Origin: Periplaneta americana
Taxonomy: Eukaryota; Arthropoda; Insecta; Blattodea; Blattidae
DNA: 64,000 nt
Direction: 5' to 3'
Assembly: GCF_040183065.1 (NCBI RefSeq)
Contig: NC_091127.1
Coordinates: forward strand, 105,990,334-106,054,333
The position numbers and the translations under genes are program-made. This document shows positions 12,176 to 23,419 of the stretch, piece after piece. Under the pieces are notes generated by a model, which saw only the letters and a program-made list of their open reading frames with translations, searched no databases and was not told the origin of the DNA. How positions within the stretch are numbered: the first letter of the stretch is position 1; each line of letters starts with the position of its first letter.

Positions 12176-12445
12176 TCCGTCGTCATTTTGCTGTGAGGAA
12201 ATCTTTGAAAATGATTGCTGTAATTTTGCCTAGTGAAGTGACTTCAGTTCTCGAGGAAGAAGAGAATAGAACAAAGAAAATATGAGTTAGAGACTGGATC
12301 AAAAGTGTGCGCAGTCTTGGAGCATCTGCCCTTTTTCTGGGGGAACTTGCTGAAGAGGACATACAAGAGTATAAATTGTGTTTAAGGATGACCCCGGAAA
12401 ACTACGAGACACTGCTTCAGATGATCACTTAAAAAATTGTCTCCA
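12176..12445 (+). pseudogene. Harbinger transposase N-terminal remnant
   Basis: Read across one stop, the frame gives VRDWIKSVRSLGASALFL, then GELAEEDIQEYKLCLRMTPE and NYETLLQMI. The order WI..R..LG(A/G)...LL.EL...D...Y...LRM(T/S)P..F..LL is that of HARBI1-like transposases ahead of the DDE domain. A stop (TGA) separates KKI from VRDW, and the frame ends soon after LLQMI. AAGGTGAGAA near 12470 looks like a 5' splice site, which would agree with an intron in the parent gene, but no following exon is visible. The gene lies in the right place relative to the TTA-flanked ends. Confidence 0.7.
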
Positions 12446-12906
12446 ACTCAGATCACGTAATTTTTTTAAGGTGAGAATATACTCAGAATTGATACATATG
12501 GCCAAAAAATGCGATTTTTTTATATTTACATTGGATTCTAAACATTGTTGTGAATCATTTCACCAAGTTCCATTTACATATTCTGGTTCTAACAGGTGTT
12601 TTTGCCGCCATATTTAAAGTCGTGCACTACCTATTTAAATGCCACGATGGGTCATGCTTACTCCCTCTGAAAGGCTTCTCCTCTCTTTATTTCAAAATTA
12701 TTGTGTTTCTCCTTAACTTTCTAATGCTTGTTTGCACACTGAGACAGAGGGTCCGTTTCAGATAGTACATTATATTTGTGCAACTAATAGAGTTTCAAGA
12801 TTTATGTAAAACGCATTTAAACTCTTGTGTCTGTTTTCTCTGTTTAAATGTTTTCTACCCATTCACTTTTTCGAAACCTATCTACTCCCACATTTATTGA
12901 TATAGA

Positions 12907-13339
12907 GCGTATTCCGAATCTCAGCGCTGAGCAATCTGATGGCATCAAGGTGTTCCGAATTTCAACAATGACGTCACTGATGCTCGGGAATTAGCAGACG
13001 AATGACATCGTGCACTGTTGTGTCATGGCGATGTGTTCTGTTTTGGTTCTGCTGTATTGTTTGTAATGAGCACAGCGTAAAAAGCATGAGTTAATGGCTT
13101 ATGAGCGAACATGTCAACGGACCAGTTATTACTACTGCTTCAAGAAATAAATTGTTTATGCTCTCTTTTCTTTGAACGAGATGGCAGTACGGAAATTTCG
13201 CAAAATCTTGCTAGCGTAGCAGAGACAACAATTTATACAGCCGCCATGACAGCCATCGAACCTTCCAGCAGTTTTGTTCCTATTTTGCTGCAGCGTGACG
13301 TCATTGTTGTCCACTGGTCCAGTGAGATTCGGAATACGC
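12907..13339 (+). mobile_element. GCGTATTCC element, copy 1 (nested in Harbinger)
   Basis: Inverted ends GCGTATTCCGAATCTCA at 12907 and its complement ending at 13339. The body is shared, on the opposite strand, with 62668-63192. TGACGTCA-type octamers occur near both ends (12970, 13298). It contains a 105-residue frame starting MSTDQLLLLLQEINCL whose first about 60 residues are preserved in copy 2. No clear target duplication could be fixed. It is inside the Harbinger-like element, so it is younger. Confidence 0.7.
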
Positions 13340-13454
13340 ATATTGTTCTGAAATTTTTTCTGCTGTTTCAGTGTATTCCAATATTTGATAATTGGCATTT
13401 AATATTGTGTAGTGTGAAGTATGATTGAGTCTAAAAATGTTTAATTCCCTAATA

Positions 13455-13456
<2 letters not shown>

Positions 13457-13515
<59 letters not shown>
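13457..13515. repeat. (AT)n microsatellite
   Basis: About 58 bases of pure AT dinucleotides followed by a T-run. Confidence 0.95.
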
Positions 13516-13518
<3 letters not shown>

Positions 13519-14156
13519 TTTTAAATTTGAAATGATTACATTCAATAATTTTAATTCAAAACATAAATAGAGCTTAAGCGAACTAAATGCCGATCAAGTT
13601 TTATCATACCAAAAGCTACCCTGAGAAAAAGAAAAAAATATATATTTAAAAATTTGTGACATTATAGCATAAGGCAGGAATTATATTGATATCAAAATAT
13701 TAACATAAAATTAATATAAATAATTAATAATGCTGATATTACTTGCATTACAGCTTTGAAAATTTGAATGTGCGTACCAAGTAATGCTCAGAGCTAGTAT
13801 GAAAAAAAAAACAATTCATGTATTTTTTTATAGTTTATAAATTACTAAAATTCAGTTCAGCTTCCCATTAAGCATGAAACAAAACTAAGAACAACGCGCC
13901 AAACATATGGTATCTCCATAAACAGTACACTCGACTATGCCAAACCTGTTTTCATTAGTCTAGTGTCGATAGAGTAGAGTAAAAATCAGTGGTGGGGGAA
14001 GGCGAATGGTATAGTTACTATCCCACTGTGCAATATTACTCTATTCTACAATGAGCAACTACTAATGTTTACATTGGTAGAATTAAAAGGAGAGTTAGTA
14101 CTTGCCCAAGTTATGGGTACTCTACTGCTAACTCTACTATTGAAAACTAGGCCTTA

Positions 14157-15137
14157 GGATCAGGGTTTTAACTCTAAAACTCCAGGATATACTAACCGAT
14201 AACTTTTGTAACTTGTTTGGGAACGAAAATGCGCTGCCTGTTGATAACGTAGTTCCAATACCTGCAGAGCTGGAAGTCTTGTGGTGGACTGTACATCACA
14301 TATTATGCAGTATACAACAAGATGTAAACTGCTGCTAACGATGATGCTGCACTACCCAATTAGCTCTGTGTTGCCACATAGCGGAATTAAACAGCACTAC
14401 AGCAGTGAACTGATGACCTTCCCGAAGAATTGAATGCGACATGGAAGCTGAACCAGAATTCAACATTCAACCGATACTTGAAAATAATCGTATCCAGATG
14501 GTGAACTATCACACCTGCATCACAATTGTGAACTTGCAAATTCATCAACTGGTCATTTATGTCCTTTTCTGACTTATTATTTTGCAAACTAATTATTTTA
14601 CGGTAATATTCTTGTACATTTTTCTTTTTGTGTTTTAGGCTTCTGTGCTCAAGAGGAAGTTCAAAGAAACTCAAGACATCACAGAGTTTGTTGAGCAGTA
14701 GCATCTTCACTGCGCTCCAGAAAAAGGTAAGTATTTGGAGAAGCACATTGTATATAAAAATGGCGGCAACAAAAGAGTTAATATTATTGTAATTGACACA
14801 AACATCAGAAGATCTTTGTTCTTCATCCAAATACAGGATTTGAGAAAACTATAAGTAAACTAAACTACCTAAACACAAAATATAACATCCCTTTGCAAAG
14901 TTGGAAAATATATGGTTTGTTGTTTGGAGCTGGAGCATATGTTAAAAACGTCTATATAAAATATTCATAGAATTAGGTTTCATGGTAAATTTCTTGGGTG
15001 AATATAGATTTAATAAAACTATCTTTAGGGTTTTTTCACCGTCATTTATACTTTTCTAATTAAATAATCTTTAAAAAAATTATTGTTGTTTACTTAAAAT
15101 TTGATATTATTCCACAGTGGAATAAGTACCATTGGGT
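14157..15137. other. No recognised gene; one candidate exon
   Basis: The 147-residue minus-strand frame at 14387-14830 has no recognisable domain and runs antisense to the candidate exon at 14639-14726. Otherwise AT-rich DNA. Confidence 0.4.
14639..14726 (+). other. Candidate internal exon (unknown gene)
   Basis: A T-rich tract ending TTTTTGTGTTTTAG (acceptor) precedes 88 bases that end AAAAAG, followed by GTAAGT, a consensus donor. One frame is open throughout and reads LLCSRGSSKKLKTSQSLL then SSSIFTALQKK. I recognise no domain. It could be an exon of a host gene, of a transposon gene, or chance. Confidence 0.25.
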
Positions 15138-15722
15138 GGAAATTAAACGCAGAATAAATGTGGTAAATGCGTGTTATTATTCGGTTGAGAAGCTTTTGTC
15201 ATCTAGTCTGCTGTCAAAAAATCTGAAAGTTAGAATTTATAAAACAGTTATATTAACGGTTGTTCTGTATGGTTGTGAAACTTGGACTTTCACTTTGAGA
15301 GAGGAACAGAGATTAAGGATGTTTGAGAATAAGGTTCTTAGAAAAATATTTGGGGCTAAGAGGGATGAAGTTACAGGAGAATGGAGACGGTTACACAACG
15401 CAGAACTGCACGCATTGTATTCTTCACCTGACATAATTAGGAACATTAAATCCAGACGTTTGAGATGGACAGGGCATGTGGCAGCTATGGGCGAATCCAG
15501 AAATGCATGTAGAGTGTTAGTTGGGAAACCAGAGAGAAAAAGACCTTCGGGGAGGCCAAGACGTAGATGGGAGGATAATATTAAAATGGATTTGAGGGCG
15601 GTAGGATATAATGATAGAGATTGGATTAATCTTGCACAGGATAGGGACCGATGGCGGGCTTATGTGAGGGCGGCAATGAACCTTCGGGTTCCTTAAAAGC
15701 CATTTGTAAGTAGGTAAGTATT
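15138..15722 (+). mobile_element. LINE-A 3' fragment with long intact frame
   Basis: A 186-residue open frame, the least damaged LINE-A piece in the window. It holds EIKRRINVVNACYYSVEKLL, YKTVILTVVLYGCETWTF, FENKVLRKIFGAKRDEVTGE, the thumb-like RRLRWTGHVAAMGESRN and RRRWEDNIKMDL, and stops after AMNLRVP. The 3' end is CCTTAAAAGCCATTTGTAAG with a GTAG/GTAA tail. It starts abruptly after the YADD region, consistent with 5' truncation at insertion. Preservation without stops suggests it is one of the younger copies. Confidence 0.85.
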
Positions 15723-16549
15723 ATTCCACATTATTTGTCTTTTTTTTTCAGAACTTGAAAGCTTTATATATCTAATTTGTTATTATAATTGTTAAATTCA
15801 TTATTTAAACTGCATAATTGTTGCACAATTTATTTGTATTCTGGACCTTCATGGTCAACTGCAGTTCAGAAGTAGATGAAAATTAATAAAAAGTAAATTA
15901 AACGTCATTATATTCTCATACAAAGATCTTGTGTTTATTTCTTACTCATTAAATATAACTAACTAAATACATATTCAAAACAAAATACTTCTATAAAATA
16001 AAATAAATATAGGCCTATACTATGCATTGTGTTTTTATGTTTATAGTTTGAGGAGTATAAATATATCTGATAATTTAGAGTCGTCTTCCTTTCGGTCAGT
16101 GATTCTCTTTGTTTTGGTCAAGGATTCGCGAATGCAATAGTTTTCCAAAAACCGCAGTAATCCACAGCTTCTCTTCCTTCGTTAGAGAACAAAGCTCAGG
16201 TACCCATGTCTTAGATATCTAACACGTGAAATAACTCTGTGGCTGAATGGAAAAGCTTCAGCAAATTTTATAAGCTACTTATCTCTTATGTAAAATTTAA
16301 CAAGCCTAGAATTTTAACATTGGAAGTAAAAGATTCCTCTTTACATGTGTTCCTATTTCAGAAGTGAAATTATTCACACTGTCGGACTATTTATTTATCG
16401 ACGAACTAGTCAATCATACATTAAATGTAAAATAAATTAGGCATACTATTGAAATATTTAAATAAATATTATAATAAATATATTACATGCCATATATGAC
16501 CGCTATAAAATTTGCTGTACTAGGCTATACTACTACCACCAACATTACC

Positions 16550-16594
<45 letters not shown>

Positions 16595-17379
16595 TTGAAC
16601 CAAGTAAAGAGGTTCTCTTTATAATTCCATGCTTTCCAATTCTAGGCTTACATTGTAAGTCAACAGGAAGAACTTGATCCACTTATTTTTTTCATATTTA
16701 ACTATTCCAAATTGTCGCCTTGATTAAAATCAAACTAATTTACAACAGTATTCGTTATTTGGCAACATAATAAAAACGATATATATCCATAATTTAATTG
16801 ATCGAAACCCTACTTCCGTTGACCCTTTTTTTTGTGGCTTTGCATATTTTTATATTTAGGGTGGGTCCTATAATGCAGCTGTTCCCTTATTAAAAATATA
16901 TTTTTCTCAAATACGATTTTTCTGTAACTCTTATAGATCAGAAGTTGTCTAGTTTGTTGTATAATATGAGTTCCTCTAGGAAAACACATTAAATTGTTAG
17001 AAATTATGTTTTGGTTCATCACAAGAGTATTTGAGTACTTATCTAATTTTCATTGTTAGAGTAGGTTTTATTTTGTTTTGAATTAGCCTACAACTATATT
17101 GTTTTATTCAATGTTCAAATTAACTTACCAAATTTTGAATTTATGGTCGAGTTGATTTACTTACATTTCTGAAGTAATAACTTCAGGGTTCATTTGACAC
17201 TGTATTATGGTAAATCGATACGCAATATTTACATTTGACTTTCTTCTTGTTGATGACTTTGTACCGTACATTTCTCACATACCGGACGTACGACGCTTTC
17301 CAAGAATCTTTATTTGACACTGTGATGATCCTGCTTACAGAAAACATATATACACCCACTTAGCTTTCAGATATTTATG
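15723..17379. other. No gene seen
   Basis: AT-rich with one AAT microsatellite. The 70-residue minus frame at 16810-17022 has no recognisable content. Confidence 0.5.
16551..16594. repeat. (AAT)n microsatellite
   Basis: Pure AAT triplets over about 43 bases. Confidence 0.95.
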
Positions 17380-17455
17380 AGTGAAAGTAGAACTAGAATC
17401 GAACCCGGGATCTCATAATTGTAGTCACGAATGCTGACTGCTAAACTATGAAGCC
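17380..17455 (-). mobile_element. tRNA-like relic
   Basis: Minus strand reads ATAGTTTAGCAGTCAGCA (A-box type) and CCCGGGTTCGATTCTAG (B box) at normal spacing. Arms do not pair as a complete tRNA; probably a SINE head. Confidence 0.45.
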
Positions 17456-18084
17456 GTGTTATAAAATCTGCTTATTATAGCCCATCGTAATTTAATTTTT
17501 TAAAGCACTTTTAGATAACGTCGTCTGTTGTTTATGCAACTAAAGGAACGTTGTTGTATCTAAGGTTGTATTATATTCAAGGAATGCTACTAGGGAAACT
17601 ACTGTATTCTGCACTGTCATTTCGTATTCTGTGGTACAATACCGCAGTTTTACAACTCTATTCTTGAGCTTTACATTGATGCTTTGGCCATTCATGGTAC
17701 TGGCATCCGTTTGAGTGATAAAAAGCTAATTTTCAGTGTGCGGCGTTCCAAGTTCTGTTACCAAGTTACCAGATTTAAACTGTATTCCTGAATTTCGTTT
17801 CATATATACGTGCTTGAAATATTGTCTCTAATGCCCAAATTTCTAATAGGCTAAAAATGTCTGAATTATGTTTAGAGTTAGATGTGTGTGTGTCTAATAC
17901 CTACCCACTTCACTTTCGTGATTTGGGTTTCGCATATTGTGGATAGATGGCAGCACTGTGGCCCATTTTCAAGTTGCACATCACTTCGGCGGGTCACGTT
18001 ATGCATGATGTGTATCTGTGAAGAGTTATGTCGTGTACTAAGGTGATTATATGTATAAGTGTAAGTGTAGTATAGGAAATGGGT
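17456..18084. other. No gene seen
   Basis: Nothing recognised. Confidence 0.5.
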
Positions 18085-18428
18085 GTGTGATAATGATGAT
18101 GAGGAAGGGAGAAGAGGAAATACGGTCCAGCACGTAGCCTACTCCTGTCCAATAGCACCAAGGGGGCCGCCAGGTTTAACGTCCCCGTCCGACGGACGAA
18201 TCACTATCAACATTTGACATATGCCTTCCCTTCATATGCACTGCGGAGAGATTTAGGATTTAACCGAGGCATATTGGTGCACAATTTAGTGATTAAAAGT
18301 TGTGCACCGCCATCTCGCCTGGTCCCGAGGTAGAAATTTTACATCAAAATTTCTGACCCCCCCCCCGGGAATCGAACCCTGACTAGTCAAGAGGCAGACG
18401 CTTTACCACAGAGCTAACTCGGCAAACT
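18085..18428 (-). mobile_element. tRNA-derived SINE
   Basis: On the minus strand it opens GCCGAGTTAGCTCTGTGGTA (A box) with B box GGGTTCGATTCCCGG about 35 bases later, then a 270-bp body and a 3' tail rich in TCATCA/TTATCA (plus strand GATAATGATGATGAGG at 18088-18103). A run of ten C on the plus strand at 18358-18367 is inside the copy. Confidence 0.65.
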
Positions 18429-18617
18429 TTTGGAGTTAGATGTTGTCAAGCTTAAAAATGTATTTAAGTCCTTGAGAATATTTTTTAAAATTCAAAACAA
18501 TATTTTTTTTTCAACTGCCAATTATTTGTAAAAATGTATTTGAACAAAGTCTATTATATCAATAAGTTTTTGCAGTATTTCTAATCTGACACTTGTTTCT
18601 CTATTTGCAAATATAAG

Positions 18618-19545
18618 TCAAAGTCAGGATAGGAGAAGAAAAGTCAGAAGGAAGTGAAATAGGAAGAGGAGTACAAGGATGACTTTATCACCTACTCTGT
18701 TCAACATCTACTTGGAGGATTTAGTGAAGAACTATTTTCAGAACATGAGAGGAGTGATAGGAGGAAGAAGAATAAAGTGCATAAGATTTGTTGACGATAT
18801 GGCGTTGTTAGCAGAAGAGGATCTGATGCTAAGGGATATGCTACTGGAGCTAAATGACACCTGTGAGCAGTATGGAATGAAGATAAATGCTAACAAGACG
18901 AAGACCATGGTCATAGGAAGAAAAGTAAAGAAGGTAAACTTGCGAATTCTAAAGGAGGCAGTAGAACAAGTGAACAACTTCAATTACTATAAGCAGTAAC
19001 AAGAGCTACTGCCAAGAAGTCAAAAGGAGAATAGAAATGGCAAAGGAAGCTTTTAATAGAAAAAGGAGCATCTTCTGCGTATCTCTGGAGAAAGAGGAGG
19101 ACTAGTGATGTGCTTTGTGTGGAATGTAGCATTGTATGGGGCAGAAACATGGACATTACAACGAAGCGAAGAGAAGCGAATAGAAGAATTTTGAAATGTG
19201 GATATGGAGAAGGATGAAACGTGTGAAATGGACAGACAGAATAAGAAACGAAGCTGTGTTGGAAAGAGTGGTTGAAGAAAGAATGATGCTGGAACTGATT
19301 AGAAAGAGGAAAAGGAATTGGTTGGTCACTGGCTGAGAAGAAACTGCCTACTGAAGGATGCACTGGAAGGAATGGTGAACGGGAAAAGAGTTCGGGGCAG
19401 AAGAAGATATCAAATGATAGACGACATTAAGATATATGGATCATATGCGGAGACTAAGAGGAAAGTAGAAAATAGGAAGGATTGGAGAATGCTATGTTTG
19501 CAGTGAAAGACCTGCCCTTGGACAGAACACTATGAATGAATGAAA
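18618..19545 (+). mobile_element. LINE-B reverse transcriptase fragment
   Basis: A second non-LTR family. Motifs in order: TLSPTLFNIYLEDLVKNYF, the catalytic RFVDDMALLAEE, CEQYGMKINANKTKTMVIG, then after frameshifts VALYGAETWTLQRSEEKR and, at 19318-19506, an open piece with HWLRRNCLLKDALEGMVNG and RGRRRYQMIDDIKIYGSYAE, ending WRMLCLQ. The FVDD box retains both aspartates. A frameshift before TLSP and several stops make it dead. The paralogue at 57595 has the same layout. Confidence 0.8.
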
Positions 19546-20508
19546 CGCTTTGAAGTTTGAAGTGTCTTTTCATTATCTTTACATATGTTTCCGATTTTGT
19601 AACGGTTTTCGTTATTCAATATATTGTTGGAGTTGCGGGTTCTCTTTACAGCTGAATTCCATTGTTTTCAAAGTTTTTTTTTTTTTTTCAATTTACAGCT
19701 GTGTACATGTTAAATAATTTGAGTATAGTACATATCCTTGTCTCATTTCTTTTATTGATATTTATAGATTCTGGAATTTGAACATTTGATTCAATATGCA
19801 GAATTTATACTTCACATTGTTGTTAACATCCGACAACCGATCTGAGATCAGATTCCAATAAATCATTCCTGAGTCACAACTCTTTTCAACATATACGTAT
19901 ATAGACGTTCAAATACTTTCTGCTGAGAGTTAATATCGAAATTCAATACAATCGGGGAACAGCAATGTATGGAGAGGTGAACAGAATGTCATGTGCACAT
20001 GTCCTATACAATACTCCACTTGAAAAGCTATTAGACCATATCCGTATTGGAAGATTCCTGATAATTTTTGGCTGTAAAAGGCTTCATTTACAGATCAAGA
20101 TGACTGTATGAAAATGGCACTGGAACAAGTTCATAAGGGCGTGGTACAGAAATGTAGTGTTATAATGGCTCTCATCCTTAATTTGCTGTTGCTACTATAT
20201 CTAATGGACTATCATCACCGCTTATTATCACGCTTTATTGTTTATCCTTTTCTATCGTTATGATCTCCTTCAGTGTAATTGGAATATCATAATCTCTTCA
20301 TTTAACATACGTATTTGTATATGGCAGAAATACATACTTAACAACACCAATATATGATAACAATAAAGTATTGAATTATTCAATTTTTAAGGGAAACGGA
20401 ATTTCTTATTCTTTCGAAGATCGTTATTACAATAAATAATTCGCTCTAGATACTCTGTTAGTTGGCAAAAATAAGAATTCCGCTGATATAGCTATAGTTT
20501 GTATGTAA
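19546..20508. other. No gene seen
   Basis: AT-rich, nothing recognised. Confidence 0.5.
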
Positions 20509-21201
20509 TTTATATTAATAATAAATCTGTAGCCGAAATTTTTCTGGTAATTTTCGATTTTCCAAAAATAATTGGTCCTAACATATATAATTAACCACCC
20601 TGAAACCGAAAATCGCTTTTTTGAAATTTTTGTCTGTATGTCTGTCTGTCTATCTGTCTGTCTGTATGTTTGTTACAATTATACGCGATAATGGCTGAAC
20701 GGATTTCGATGAAAATTGGAATGTAAATTAAGTTCGTTGTAACTTAGATTTTAGGCTATATGGTATTCAAATTACATTATTTAAAAGGGGGTTATAAGGG
20801 GGCCTGAATTAAATAAATCCAAATATCTCGCTTATTATTGCTTTTTGTGAAACATGTTACATAACACAAGTTTCTTTAAAAATAATTTGCGATAAGTTTT
20901 ATTCCTTAAAACATTTTGATAGGACTGATATTTAATGAGATAAATGAGTTTTAAAATTAAAATAACTGTCATCTAAGGCCGTGTAATGAATTAAAAACCA
21001 AATGACTTCTTCTGTAAGGGGCCTTGGACAGCAACAATCGAAAGCTATGAAAGATAGCCTACAGAGAATGTTTCTGTGTTTGTATGAAGTAATATCGGAA
21101 GCTAAATTAATCGATTTGTATAATTAATTATTATTTCACCATCGGAAAGTGTAGTTTCTCTAGATGGACATAATGCTATAATGTTATTACAGTAACTTCT
21201 G

Positions 21202-21261
21202 ATATAATATAATATAATATAATATAATATAATATAATATAATATAATATAATATAATATA
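21202..21261. repeat. (AATAT)n microsatellite inside Helitron copy 1
   Basis: Twelve AATAT units in a row, absent at the equivalent place in copy 2. Confidence 0.9.
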
Positions 21262-21294
21262 GTATGTAATATTATATAATATAATTTAAGTTAT

Positions 21295-21475
21295 TTGAAG
21301 GGTTCAGAACCATAGTGGGCCAAGCGCCATTTACTGAATACATAGAAAACAAGGGTTAAAATTAAGTTATTACCATAATTCAATGGAAACCTATAACAAG
21401 TAAAATAAAATATACACATTAAATCTAAATGACGTCAATCTTCATTAAACTATGGTTGCATGCAATAAAAATTAA
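21295..21475. repeat. MITE-E half inside Helitron copy 1
   Basis: TTGAAGGGTTCAGAACCATA and the following 160 bases match one arm of the complete MITE at 35699-35938, with TTAT before the end as in that copy. The equivalent piece is at 22050-22211 in Helitron copy 2, so it was in their common ancestor. Confidence 0.7.
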
Positions 21476-21871
21476 GAAACAGGTTAAAGGAATTGTCATT
21501 GCACCAAATGAGTGTCTCTGGACCAAAATGATCGCATTTTAATTATTTGGATGCAATTTAAATTAAGTAACATGTTAAACGATTTATCCTTCTATCAAAC
21601 ACGAATGTTCCCTGGATCAAACGTCCTATTTTAATTATGTAATTACTTTATATTTATTTCTAACGGGTGCAGCGGAGCGCACGGGTACGGCTAGTTAAAT
21701 AATACGTTTATCCCAGAGTCTCTGTTACAATCTAGATAGTAATAAATTTTAATTTTATCTTGCATGTCACAGTACACAGAGTGGAAAGTAACATGTTATT
21801 TTAATTTGCATGAGTTAATAGATTGGTTATTACAAGCAATTGTTTTATACGACCAATAATTTATTGATATA

Positions 21872-22855
21872 CTAACCGTACCCGTGCGCTCCGCTGCACC
21901 CGTGTTTGATAGAAGGATAAGTCGTTTAATATGTTACTTAATTTAAATTGTATTTAAATAATTAAAATGCGATCATTTTGGTCCAGAGAGCACTCATTTG
22001 GTGCAATGACAATTCCTTTAACATGTTTCCTGTTTGTTATTACATGCAACCATAGTTTAATGAAGATTGACATATCATTTAGTTTTAATGTGTAAACTTT
22101 ATATTACTTGCTATATGTTTCCATTGAATTATGGTAATAACTTAATTTTAACCATTGTTTTCTACGTCTTCAGTAAATGTCGCTTGGCCCACTATGGTTC
22201 TGAACCTTTGAAATAACTTAAATATTGATACAGCATATATAGTGGTATGTAATTATATTTCTTTCTTTCGGAAATGTAAGAATTCACGATCTCGTATGTA
22301 CCATTGCCATGGAATGAATAAATGTGTTTTTTTACCTACTCAAAAATTTTATATTTTGCACATAGGAGTTATTGCAGGAACAACAACGCTATAATCTGAT
22401 GCGGCGGTGAAAATGTATTGTATTGTTATTTTAAAAGTCTTGTATATCCTTAAATATTAGTCCTATCAAACGTTTGCATAGAATAAAACTTATCGGAAAT
22501 CATTTTTAAAGAAACCTTTGTTATGTAACATTTTTCACAAAAAGCAATAGTAAGCGAGATATTTCGATTTATTTAATTCAGGCCCCTTTAAATAAAATAT
22601 TTTGAATGCTATATAGCCTAAAATATAAGTTACAACGAACTTAATTTATATTTCAATTTTCATCGAAATCCGTTCAGCCATTATCGCGTAAAAAGGTAAC
22701 AAACATCCAGACAGACAGACAGACGTACAAACAAAAATTTCAAAAAAGCGATTTTCGGTTTCAGAATGTTTAATTATACATGTTAACACCAATTATTTTT
22801 GGAAAAGCGAAAATTACCAGCAAAATTTCGGCTACATATTTATTATTAATATAGA
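21872..22855 (-). mobile_element. Non-autonomous Helitron, copy 2 (inverted to copy 1)
   Basis: The same element on the other strand. Its 3' end (GTACGGTTAG, CTAG changed to TTAG) is at 21872 and its 5' end TCTATATTAATAATAAATA at 22855. It carries the GACA microsatellite and the MITE-E half but lacks the AATAT run. Copies 1 and 2 face each other with their 3' ends 177 bp apart. Confidence 0.65.
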
Positions 22856-22856
22856 T

Positions 22857-22960
22857 TATGGCTAGCTCAGTGGTAGAGCAGCTGGCTACGGACTGGAAGG
22901 TTCGGGGTTCGATCCCAGGTGGTGACAGGATTTTTTCTCGTTGCCAAACTTTCAGAACGG
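22857..22960 (+). mobile_element. tRNA-derived SINE head
   Basis: GGCTAGCTCAGTGGTAGAGC (A box) and GGGGTTCGATCCCAGG (B box), then GGTGACAGGATTTTTTCTCG. It lies between Helitron copies 2 and 3. The acceptor stem does not pair, so it is not a tRNA gene. Confidence 0.6.
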
Positions 22961-22964
22961 CCAT

Positions 22965-23419
22965 AGATGGCGTTGTTATTTAAATTTCAAAACTCATTTA
23001 TGTCATTAAATATCAGTCCTATAAAAATTTTGCCAAGAATAAAACTTATCTAAAATCATTTTAAAAGAAACTTTTGTTATGTAACATTTTTCAAAAAATC
23101 AGTAATAAGCGAGATATTTCGATTTATTTAATTCAGGCCCCCTTATAATCCCCCTTTTAAATAATGTATTTTGAATGTCATATAGCCTAAAATCTAAGTT
23201 ACAACGAACTTAATTTATATTCCAATTATCATCGAAATCCGTTCAGCCATTATCGCGTGAAAAGGTAACAAACTTCCAGACAGACAGACATACAAACCAA
23301 AATTTCAAAAGTCGATTTTCGGTTTCAGGATGGTTAATTATACATGTTAACACCAATTATTTTTGGAAAATCTAAAATTATCAGAAAAATTTCGGCTACA
23401 GATTTATTATTAGAATAGA
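22965..23419 (-). mobile_element. Non-autonomous Helitron, copy 3 (3'-truncated)
   Basis: The 5' 450 bp of the same family on the minus strand, with 5' end TCTATTCTAATAATAAATC at 23419. The part beyond GACATAAATGAG is missing. The GACA microsatellite is short. Confidence 0.65.

Larger units (their letters stand above)
12014..14153 (+). mobile_element. PIF/Harbinger-like element with TTA duplication
   Basis: Left end CCCCTGGTTTTCATTAGTAG and right end (other strand) GGCCTAGTTTTCAATAGTAG continue as matching inverted repeats through GAGTTAGCAG(C/T)AGAGTA, about 38 bp. The trinucleotide TTA lies directly outside both ends (12011-12013 and 14154-14156). TTA/TAA duplication is diagnostic of PIF/Harbinger, and a Harbinger-type transposase N-terminus lies inside. 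The element is 2140 bp but has been invaded by the element at 12907-13339 and by an AT microsatellite, and most of the transposase is missing. Confidence 0.8.
20509..21694 (+). mobile_element. Non-autonomous Helitron, copy 1
   Basis: The 3' end is GCAGCGGAGCGCAC, GGGTACGG and then CTAG, inserted directly before T; a GC-rich potential hairpin close to CTRR is the Helitron hallmark. The 5' end, by comparison with copies 2 and 3, is T(C/T)TATATTAATAATAAATC. It contains a short TCTG microsatellite (20637-20668) and the conserved body GCTGAACGGATTTCGATGAA. There are no inverted repeats and no target duplication, as expected. No Rep/helicase coding is present. Confidence 0.65.

Noticed and set aside
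14387..14830. 147-residue minus-strand protein
   Set aside because: No recognisable domain, and it is antisense to a better-supported exon candidate.
22857..22930. tRNA gene
   Set aside because: A and B boxes are good, but the acceptor stem does not pair and a SINE body follows.
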